A DNA stretch of 64,000 bases from Solirubrobacter phytolaccae (GTDB taxonomy: Bacteria > Actinomycetota > Thermoleophilia > Solirubrobacterales > Solirubrobacteraceae): contig NZ_JAPDDP010000016.1 in assembly GCF_027587195.1 (NCBI RefSeq), positions 1-64,000 of the forward strand, in the 5' to 3' direction. Shown in pieces: positions 8,461 through 15,283 of this stretch; positions within the stretch are counted from its first letter, which is position 1; each line of letters opens with the position of its first letter. A program made the position numbers and the translations under genes. The notes beneath the pieces were generated by a model. That model did no database searches. It was not told the origin of the DNA and saw nothing but the letters and a program-made list of their open reading frames with translations.

Positions 8461-9134
8461 ACGGGGACCGCGAGTCCGGCGTCCCGCGTTCGGCCGAGGA
8501 GCTGGGCGCGGAGGCCGTGGCTTGCGTCGCGGCGGGCGCGGCCTCGATCCACGCGCACCCGCGTGATCCGGACGGCCACGAGACGCTCGAGCCGGACCAC
8601 ATCCTCGAGGCGGTCCGGGCGCTCCGCCCGTGCGGGGTCGAGATCTCGCTGTCGACCGGACTGTGGATCACGGCCGGCGATGTCGAGGCCCGGCTGCGCG
8701 CGGTCTCGAGCTGGACCGAGGTGCCGGACCTCGTGTCGCTCAACCTGAGCGAGGAGGGCTGGCGCGAGCTGGCCGATGTGCTCGCGGGGCACGGGATCGG
8801 GATCGAGGCGGGCGTCTGGACCGCGGCCGACGCCGAGCACCTGCTCTCGACGGGCGTCGGGGTGCGGCGGATCCTGGTGGAGCCGCGCTCGGAGAACGCG
8901 CACGAGGCGATCGCGGTCGCCGACGAGATCGACGCGGTGCTGGACGCCGCCGGCAACGAGGTCCCGCGCCTGCATCACGGCGTGGGCGCCGCGACCTGGG
9001 CGGTCATGGACGCGGCCGTGCCGCGCGGCCACGACATCCGGATCGGGCTGGAAGACGTCACGACCCTGCCCGACGGACGGCGCGCGCCCGACAACGCGGC
9101 GCTCGTCGTCGAAGCGGTCCTGCGCTACGGCTGA
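8439..9134 (+). CDS. Short 3-keto-5-aminohexanoate cleavage (BKACE, DUF849) enzyme
   Basis: 231 residues, shorter than the usual 270-310. BKACE enzymes condense a beta-keto acid with acetyl-CoA on a Zn2+-bearing TIM barrel. The Zn ligands are recognisable: HAH at 38-40 in ASIHAHPRD, and a late Glu in GLEDVTTLPDG, followed by APDNAALV. ATG 8439 overlaps the previous gene by 22 bp in another frame, implying translational coupling. The 3' end overlaps the DUF2188 gene by 10 bp. A full-length paralogue lies at 24625-25482. The substrate cannot be told. Confidence 0.8.
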   Translation: MVLQACLNGDRESGVPRSAEELGAEAVACVAAGAASIHAHPRDPDGHETLEPDHILEAVRALRPCGVEISLSTGLWITAGDVEARLRAVSSWTEVPDLVSLNLSEEGWRELADVLAGHGIGIEAGVWTAADAEHLLSTGVGVRRILVEPRSENAHEAIAVADEIDAVLDAAGNEVPRLHHGVGAATWAVMDAAVPRGHDIRIGLEDVTTLPDGRRAPDNAALVVEAVLRYG

Positions 9135-9343
9135 CCGGGCCGCCGGCCGCCGATCGTGCGGACGCGGTGGTAGCGGTCATGCAGGTAGATCGGGGCGTCC
9201 GCGTGCGAGGCCTGACGGCGCGCGGCCTGCTCGGCCTCGCTCAGGGTCGCGAACCACGCCGGCCCGTGACCGGCGGCGTCGAGGGTCCAACCCCCGGTGG
9301 TGGCATGCGGGAGCACATGAAGCTCGGTGGCGGGAGCGGCCAT
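9125..9343 (-). CDS. DUF2188 domain protein
   Basis: 72 residues. The pattern of a histidine/proline-flanked start (HVLPH), GGWTLDAAGHG, an FATLSEAEQAARR helix and the end strand APIYLHDRYHRVRTI matches DUF2188, a small alpha-beta domain of unknown function with a C-terminal strand bearing basic residues. It converges on the short BKACE gene with a 10 bp overlap. Confidence 0.7.
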   Translation of the reverse strand: MAAPATELHVLPHATTGGWTLDAAGHGPAWFATLSEAEQAARRQASHADAPIYLHDRYHRVRTIGGRRPGQP

Positions 9344-9389
9344 GTCTTCTGATTCAACTCGCGCGAGGGCGTTTTCAGTTTGGACCGCT

Positions 9390-9405
9390 GTCCGAAATGT
9401 CGGAC
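9390..9405. promoter_or_regulatory. Inverted repeat GTCCGA-AATG-TCGGAC
   Basis: Six-base arms and a four-base spacer, located between the end of the BioF-like gene and the start of the DUF2188 gene. It could terminate the former or bind a regulator of the latter; there is no clear U-tract. Confidence 0.4.
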
Positions 9406-9424
9406 CGCGTGGTGTACCGCGTGG

Positions 9425-10630
9425 CTAAGCCGCGAGCTGGGCCGCGGCGACGGGGACGCCGTAGCCCGGCCGGAAGCCGGCCCGGAGCGCCGCGCGGCCC
9501 AGCACCGTCGCCGCCTCGCGCAGCTCTTCCTTGGTGTGGGAGGCCATCACGGACAGGCGCACGCGCGCCGTGCCCTCCGGGACCGCCGGTGGGCGCACGG
9601 CCTCGGCGAAGACGTCCTGCTCGAGCGCGAGGTCGACCATCCGCGCGGCGCGCTCGGAGTCGCCGACGACCAGCGGGATGACGTGGGCGGCGGCGCCGGA
9701 GACGTCGAAGCCCTCGCGGGCCAGCGCGTCGCGCAGCGTCTCCGCGTTGGCGCGCAGCTTCGCCACCCGGCGCGGCTGCTCCTCGAGGAGGTCCAGCGCG
9801 GCCATGGCGGCCGCCGCGGCGACCGGGGGCAGCGCTGTCGAGTGGAGCAACGTGCGCGCCGAGTGGACGAGGAAGCGGGCGGTCACGTGGTCGCAGGCCA
9901 CGAAGCCGCCGTACGAGCCGAGGGCCTTGCCGAGCGTGCCGGTGATGACGTCGACCTCGCCCTGCAGGCCGGCTTCGGCGACGGTGCCGCGACCGTCCGG
10001 GCCGAGCGCGCCCAGCGCGTGGGCCTCGTCGACGAGCACGCGGATGTCGTAACGGCGGGCGAGGGCGACGATTTCGTGCAGCGGGGCGACGTCGCCGTCC
10101 ATGCCGAACATGCCGTCCGTCGCGATCAGGGTCGCGCGGCCGTCGCACTGGCGGAGCGTCCAGGCGAGGTGGTCGGCGTCGGCGTGGCGGTAGGACATCG
10201 CGTCGGCGCCCGAGAGCTTGCAGCCGTCGACGATCGAGGAGTGCGCGAGCTCGTCGTGCAGGACGACCTCACCGCGGCGGGCGAGCGCCGGGATCACACC
10301 GAGGTTGGCCAGAGCGCCGGACCCGAACAGCAGCGCCGCGCGCTGGCCGGTGAAGGTGGCGAGCCGCTCCTCCAGCCGCCGGTGCAACGTCATCGTGCCG
10401 CAGGACACGCGCGCGGCGCCCGCGCCGACACCCCAGCGCATGGCGGCGTCCGCGGCCGCCTGGCGCACCTTCGGATGATCGGCCAACCCGAGCGCGTTGC
10501 CCGAGCACAGCAACAGCACCGGCCGCCCGTCGAGCACCACGCGCGGCCCCTGCGGGCCGGAGACCATCCGCATGCGCTGGTGCAGGCCGAGCTGGTTGAG
10601 CTCGTCCAGGCGGTCCTCGAGATCCAGCAT
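9425..10630 (-). CDS. bioF: 8-amino-7-oxononanoate synthase / alpha-oxoamine synthase
   Basis: 401 residues, PLP enzyme of the BioF/KBL family condensing an acyl-CoA with an amino acid. Visible motifs: SGNALGLADHP near the N-terminus, GAGAARVSCGTMTLHRRLEERLA, HDELAHSSIVDG, VDEAHALGALGPDGRG, and the PLP lysine in ITGTLGKALGSYGG. In biotin synthesis it joins pimeloyl-thioester and alanine, but 2-amino-3-ketobutyrate ligases look alike and no other biotin gene is present. Some relation to the biotin carrier at 11427-11639 is possible but not shown. ATG 10630. Confidence 0.8.
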   Translation of the reverse strand: MLDLEDRLDELNQLGLHQRMRMVSGPQGPRVVLDGRPVLLLCSGNALGLADHPKVRQAAADAAMRWGVGAGAARVSCGTMTLHRRLEERLATFTGQRAALLFGSGALANLGVIPALARRGEVVLHDELAHSSIVDGCKLSGADAMSYRHADADHLAWTLRQCDGRATLIATDGMFGMDGDVAPLHEIVALARRYDIRVLVDEAHALGALGPDGRGTVAEAGLQGEVDVITGTLGKALGSYGGFVACDHVTARFLVHSARTLLHSTALPPVAAAAAMAALDLLEEQPRRVAKLRANAETLRDALAREGFDVSGAAAHVIPLVVGDSERAARMVDLALEQDVFAEAVRPPAVPEGTARVRLSVMASHTKEELREAATVLGRAALRAGFRPGYGVPVAAAQLAA

Positions 10631-10686
10631 CCACGATCCTCAAGTCGAGTGACGTTGCCCGGAAGCTACGGGTCAGCTCGGACGAA

Positions 10687-11426
<740 letters not shown>

Positions 11427-11427
<1 letters not shown>

Positions 11428-11639
11428 TACTCGAGCTCGACCAGCGGGTCGCCCTCTTTGACGGCCTGGCCTTCCTCGACCAGGATCCTCGCCACGGTGC
11501 CGGGATCCTCGGCCTCGACGGGCATCTCCATCTTCATCGACTCGAGGATCGCGACCGTGTCGCCCTCCTCGACGGCGTCGCCGACCGCCACCTCGATCTT
11601 CCACACCGTGCCGGTGATGTGAGCTTCGATTTGCGTCAC
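11427..11639 (-). CDS. Stand-alone biotin carboxyl carrier domain
   Basis: 70 residues: a single biotinyl domain with the biotinylation site ESMKMEMPV near residue 34-42 and flanking GTV and GDPLVELE strands. Such short carriers serve acyl-CoA carboxylases. A carboxyltransferase beta subunit is encoded at 21911-23428, so the two could belong to one complex, but the biotin carboxylase subunit is not in the window. GTG 11639 lies about 10 nt from a TATATC -10 box (minus strand) and leads to an almost leaderless message. The enoyl-CoA hydratase gene follows with a one-base stop/start overlap. Confidence 0.85.
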
Positions 11640-11648
11640 AGGCCGCAC

Positions 11649-11704
11649 GATATAGACACGCGGTCGATTGGGATCCCAGCGATTCCGTACGCGCGGTCGA
11701 TTGG
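11649..11704 (-). promoter_or_regulatory. Promoter of biotin carrier operon with tandem direct repeats
   Basis: On the minus strand a -10 box TATATC (11654-11649) is preceded by two copies of CCAATCGACCGCG (plus-strand 11659-11671 and 11692-11704) spaced 33 bp apart, about three helical turns. The proximal copy covers the -35 region. This layout suits cooperative binding of an activator or repressor. Confidence 0.5.
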
Positions 11705-11838
11705 TGATCACGGGTGCGACCGGCACCATGGTCCTTGCTGTTCGTCGCGATCTCTCCTCCCGCGGCGCATGGCGAACCGGCGAAGGAAGCGGCGGGTGGG
11801 GACTCCTGGACGGTCCCGCCCGCCGCAACCGGCCGCCA

Positions 11839-11844
11839 TAATCT
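11839..11844 (+). promoter_or_regulatory. -10 box of plsC-like gene (leaderless)
   Basis: TAATCT is followed by six bases and then the ATG at 11851. Confidence 0.5.
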
Positions 11845-11850
11845 GCGGCT

Positions 11851-12585
11851 ATGAGCCAGGACGAGCTGGTCGAGCTCAAAGAGCAGCAGTACAAGGACGC
11901 GCGGTCCAAGGAGAGCTTCGACCGCTTCCACGAGCGCACGCGTACGCGCGAGCCCGACTTCATGTACGAGGTCGTCCGGATCCTGATGAGCCTGATGTCC
12001 TGGGGGTTCTTCCGCGTCCGCGGTTCCCATCCCGAGCGCGTCCCGGCCTCCGGCCCCGTGATCCTCGCGCCCAATCACTTCTCGTTCCTGGATCACTTCT
12101 TCCTGGGCGTGGGGCTGCGCCGCAAGGTCCACTTCATGGCCAAGTCGCAGCTGTTCAAGCCGCCGATGTCGTGGATCTACACGCACGGCGGCGTGTTCCC
12201 GGTCCGGCGCGGGTTCGCCGACGAGGACGCGTTCGTGACCGCCGTGACCGTGCTCGACCGCGGCGACACGATGGCGATGTACGCCGAGGGCGGGCGCTCG
12301 CGGACGGGGGAGCCGGCGAAGAAGGCCAAGCGCGGCATCGGGCGCCTGGCGCTGCTGTCCGGCGCGCCGATCGTGCCGATCGCGATCGTCGGCTCGAGCC
12401 ACGTGCGCAACTGGAAGAAGCTCCAGTTCCCGAAGGTGCGCGTGTACTACGGGGAGCCGTTCGCCTACGACCGCGTCGAGGCGCCGACGCGCGACCAGGA
12501 GCAGGCCGTCGCCGACGCCATCTTCGCGGAGGTCCGCAAGCTCTACGACGCGGCGACTACCAAGACGGGCTCGCCCGACTCCTGA
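11851..12585 (+). CDS. 1-acyl-sn-glycerol-3-phosphate acyltransferase (PlsC family)
   Basis: 244 residues. The acyltransferase motif NHFSFLD (HX4D) lies near residue 75, with MAKSQLFKPP, VFPVRRG and the glycerol-phosphate motif EGGRSRTGE near 150, then VPIAIVGSS. It should acylate lysophosphatidate or a related lipid at the membrane surface. The N-terminal 40 residues are charged and helical. The last 43 bp overlap the convergent efflux gene. Its own start follows a TAATCT box by six bases, suggesting independent, leaderless transcription. Confidence 0.85.
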   Translation: MSQDELVELKEQQYKDARSKESFDRFHERTRTREPDFMYEVVRILMSLMSWGFFRVRGSHPERVPASGPVILAPNHFSFLDHFFLGVGLRRKVHFMAKSQLFKPPMSWIYTHGGVFPVRRGFADEDAFVTAVTVLDRGDTMAMYAEGGRSRTGEPAKKAKRGIGRLALLSGAPIVPIAIVGSSHVRNWKKLQFPKVRVYYGEPFAYDRVEAPTRDQEQAVADAIFAEVRKLYDAATTKTGSPDS

Positions 12586-13946
12586 GTGACGCGTCGCTTC
12601 CCGGGCACGAGCAGGGCGAGGAGCGCACCGACGGCCAGCACGGCCGCGCCGACCCACGCCGCGCTCGTCATGCCGTCGACGAACGCCTGCGGGGACGCGT
12701 AGGAGCCGCTCGCCGCGAAGACACTCGCCAGCACGGCGACGCCGAGCGCGCCGCCCACCTCGCGGATCGCGTTCGTGGCGCCACTCGCCTGCCCCGCCTC
12801 CTCCGGCCGCACGGCCGCCAGCACGGCGTTGGCGGTCGGCGCGAACACGAGCGCCATGCCCGTGCCGGCGAGGATGAACGGCGCGACGAAGGTGATGTAC
12901 GCCGCCGTCGGCTCCGACACGGCCGCGATCCAGCCGATCGCGACGGCCTGCAGCGCGAGCCCGGTGAACATCAGCGGCCGCGAGCCGATCTTGTCGCTCA
13001 GCAGACCCGCGATCGGCGCGACGAGCATCGGCATCGCCGTCCACGGCAACGTGCGCAGGCCGGCCTCGAGCGGGGAGAGGTGCTGCGCGACCTGGAAGAA
13101 CTGGGCAAGCAGGAAGATCGAGCCGAAGACGCCGAAGTACATCGCGAGCGAGACGCCGTTGGAGGCCGCGAAGGCGCGCGAGCGGAAGAACCGCATCGGC
13201 AGCATCGGGGCGGGCGCGCGCAGCTCCCAGGCCACGAACGCAACGAGGGCGACGACGCCGAGGGCGATCGAGCCGACCACGGTGGACGACGTCCAGCCGA
13301 GCGTCTCACCGCGCACGATGCCGAACACGACGCCGAGCAGGCCGACGCCGGCGAGCACGAGGCCGGGGAGGTCCAGGCGGTCGGCGGGACCGTGCGACTC
13401 GCTGAGGCGGGCGTGGGCGAGCGGCAGCAGCGCGAGGCCGATCGGCACGTTGATCCAGAAGATCCAGTGCCACGAGATGCCGTCGACGACCGCGCCGCCG
13501 ATCAGCGGCCCGAGCGCGACGCCGAGCCCGGAGATGCCCGACCACAGGCCGATCACGAGCCCGCGCTTGCCGGGCGGGAACGCTTCCGAGAGCAGCGTGA
13601 GCGTGAGCGGCGTGACGATCGCGGCGCCCATGCCTTGCAGCGCGCGGGCGGCGATCAGCGCGCCGGCCGAAGGCGCCAGCGCGGCGAGGGCTGAAGCGAC
13701 CGTGAAGGTGCCGAGCCCGACGAGGAACATGCGGCGGCGACCGAAGCGGTCGCCGAGCGCGGCGCCCGTCATCAGCAGCACCGCGAAGGACAGGGTGTAG
13801 GCGTTCACCGTCCACTGCAGGTCCTCGAGGCTGCCCCCGAGGTCCGTGCGGATGGACGGCAGCGCGGTCGTGACGACGAGGTTGTCGAGCACGACCATGA
13901 AGAGGGCGACCGAGGTGACCGCGAAGGTCCAAGCTGAACGCGACAT
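12543..13946 (-). CDS. MFS efflux transporter, DHA2 (EmrB/QacA-like) family
   Basis: 467 residues, about 14 membrane helices. Motif C-type glycine-rich segments (LGVALGPLIGGAVVDGISW), motif A DRFGRRRM after helix 2, and VVLDNLVVTTALPSI in helix 1 mark a proton-driven drug-efflux pump of the DHA2 class. I chose ATG 13946 (MSRSAWTF), not the longer frame, because it begins just before helix 1. The start codon sits inside a 36 bp palindrome, and a related site lies 51 bp upstream, so it is probably controlled by a TetR-like repressor, not encoded nearby. The 3' end overlaps the plsC-like gene. Confidence 0.85.
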   Translation of the reverse strand: MSRSAWTFAVTSVALFMVVLDNLVVTTALPSIRTDLGGSLEDLQWTVNAYTLSFAVLLMTGAALGDRFGRRRMFLVGLGTFTVASALAALAPSAGALIAARALQGMGAAIVTPLTLTLLSEAFPPGKRGLVIGLWSGISGLGVALGPLIGGAVVDGISWHWIFWINVPIGLALLPLAHARLSESHGPADRLDLPGLVLAGVGLLGVVFGIVRGETLGWTSSTVVGSIALGVVALVAFVAWELRAPAPMLPMRFFRSRAFAASNGVSLAMYFGVFGSIFLLAQFFQVAQHLSPLEAGLRTLPWTAMPMLVAPIAGLLSDKIGSRPLMFTGLALQAVAIGWIAAVSEPTAAYITFVAPFILAGTGMALVFAPTANAVLAAVRPEEAGQASGATNAIREVGGALGVAVLASVFAASGSYASPQAFVDGMTSAAWVGAAVLAVGALLALLVPGKRRVTQESGEPVLVVAAS

Positions 13947-13976
13947 GGAAGTAAGTGTCCACTCACTTCCATGTCG
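13941..13976. promoter_or_regulatory. 36 bp palindromic operator overlapping the efflux-gene start
   Basis: Outer arms CGACATGGAAGT/ACTTCCATGTCG are perfect and the inner part AAGTG-TC-CACT continues the symmetry (16 of 18 pairs). The efflux gene ATG is in the left arm. Confidence 0.7.
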
Positions 13977-14001
13977 TTTCAAGAACGCGAACGCGCCAAG
14001 A

Positions 14002-14017
14002 TAAGTGGCGACTAACT
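14002..14017. promoter_or_regulatory. Second operator-like site upstream of efflux gene
   Basis: TAAGTGGCGACTAACT matches the centre of the 36 bp palindrome (TAAGTGTCCACTCACT) at 13 of 16 bases; centres are 51 bp apart. It overlaps the end of the cupin gene. Confidence 0.5.
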
Positions 14018-14399
14018 AGGTGGGCTGGTCGGCCCAGGGGACCTCGACGGAGTCTTCCGTGGGCGAGTCGCGGGCGACGACGTACTCGGCCGGCTCCGAC
14101 TCGCTCGTGTTCGTGACCGTGTGGGTCTCGCGCGGCGGGACGTAGAGCATGTCGCCGGCCTCGACGATCAGCGAGTCCTGGAGCTGGTCGCCCCAGCGGA
14201 TCTCGATCGAGCCGGAGAGCATGTAGAGCGCGCTCTCGCAGTTGTCGTGGTAGTGCGGGCGGCCGCGGGCGCCGGCCGGCACGCGGAAGATGCCCATGTA
14301 GAGGTTGTGCGCGCCCGTGGTCGCCTGGGAGATCTCGGCGCCGCCGACGACGCCGCGCGGGACGTCGCGCTCCTCGCCGGAGGCCTTGACCAGCTTCAT
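14016..14399 (-). CDS. Cupin-domain protein
   Basis: 127 residues, single beta-barrel. Cupin motif 1 is seen as GRPHYHDNCESALYMLSGSIE (His-His, Glu) and motif 2 as AGDMLYVPPRETHTV (final His), giving a complete 3-His/1-Glu metal site. Cupins of this type can be small dioxygenases, isomerases or sugar/polyketide-related enzymes; no reaction can be assigned. ATG 14399 overlaps the stop of the upstream SDR gene (ATGA), so the two probably act together on an oxidised small molecule. Confidence 0.75.
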   Translation of the reverse strand: MKLVKASGEERDVPRGVVGGAEISQATTGAHNLYMGIFRVPAGARGRPHYHDNCESALYMLSGSIEIRWGDQLQDSLIVEAGDMLYVPPRETHTVTNTSESEPAEYVVARDSPTEDSVEVPWADQPT

Positions 14400-15223
14400 G
14401 ACGTCATCCCCGTGAACTGGCCGCCGGTGAGGTTGAGCACCTGGCCGTGGACGAAGTTCGACCACGGCGAGCAGAGGAAGAACACGCCGCCGGCGGCCTC
14501 CTCCGGCGTGCCCGGCCGACCGATCGGGATGAGCATCGGGGCCATCGTGCGCATCTGCTCGGGGATGCCGAGCTGCACCTTCTGGCCGTCGATCTCCATC
14601 GTGTTGTCGGCGTCCTTGGTCGCGGTCAGGCGCGTCTCGATCCAGCCGAACGCGACCGCGTTGACGTTGATCTTGAACTGGCCCCACTCCTTGGCCAGCG
14701 TCTTCGTGAGGCCGACCACGGCGGACTTGCCCGCGGAGTAGTTGGCCTGCCCCGCGTTGCCCATCGTGCCGCTGATCGAGGACACGTTGACGATCTTGCG
14801 GAAGACCTCGACGCCCTGCTCGCGCTCGGACTTGGCGGGCTCGCGCAGGTGCGGAGCGGCGGCGCGCAGGACGCGGAAGGGCACGACCGTGTGGATGTCC
14901 AGCATGCGCTGGAACGCGTCGTCGGACATCTTGTGGACCGGGGCGTCGATCGTGTAGCCCGCGTTGTTGACGATGATGTCGATCTTGCCGAAGGCGTCGA
15001 TCGCCGTCTTGATCAACGCGTCCGGGGCGCTCTCCTTCGTCAGGTCACCGCCGTAGACCGCCGTCTCGCCCGCGATCTCCGACGCTGCCTGCTCGGCGAG
15101 GTCCGCGTCAAGGTCGTTGATGATCACCTTCGCGCCGTGCTCGGAGAGCAGCTCCGCCGTCGCGCGGCCGATGCCACGCGCCGACCCGGTCACGATCGCG
15201 ACTTTGTCGTCCAGGACTCCCAT
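14396..15223 (-). CDS. Short-chain dehydrogenase/reductase (FabG-like)
   Basis: 275 residues, classical SDR: TGSARGIG cofactor motif near residue 12, NDLDADL acidic residue near 37 (favours NAD(H)), NNAG at ~88, catalytic Ser in VNVSSISG and YSAGK. It has an insertion around ATKDADNTMEIDGQKVQLG compared with FabG. It probably oxidises or reduces a hydroxyl/ketone group on a lipid or CoA substrate. First gene of a two-gene unit with the cupin. A strong hairpin separates it from the carboxypeptidase gene upstream. Confidence 0.85.
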   Translation of the reverse strand: MGVLDDKVAIVTGSARGIGRATAELLSEHGAKVIINDLDADLAEQAASEIAGETAVYGGDLTKESAPDALIKTAIDAFGKIDIIVNNAGYTIDAPVHKMSDDAFQRMLDIHTVVPFRVLRAAAPHLREPAKSEREQGVEVFRKIVNVSSISGTMGNAGQANYSAGKSAVVGLTKTLAKEWGQFKINVNAVAFGWIETRLTATKDADNTMEIDGQKVQLGIPEQMRTMAPMLIPIGRPGTPEEAAGGVFFLCSPWSNFVHGQVLNLTGGQFTGMTS

Positions 15224-15239
15224 AGACCCGGACGATAAC

Positions 15240-15266
15240 GGGGGTCCGCGAATTACGCGGACCCCC
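15240..15266 (-). terminator. Hairpin terminator after the M14 carboxypeptidase gene
   Basis: Perfect 11 bp stem GGGGGTCCGCG/CGCGGACCCCC with loop AATTA; weaker pairing (CGATA/TATCG) extends it outward. It lies 18 bp past the carboxypeptidase stop. No U-tract is seen. Confidence 0.75.
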
Positions 15267-15283
15267 GACTATCGGAAGGGGAA

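Noticed and set aside
9425-10630. Biotin biosynthesis operon
   Set aside because: No bioA, bioD or bioB nearby; the enzyme could be another alpha-oxoamine synthase.
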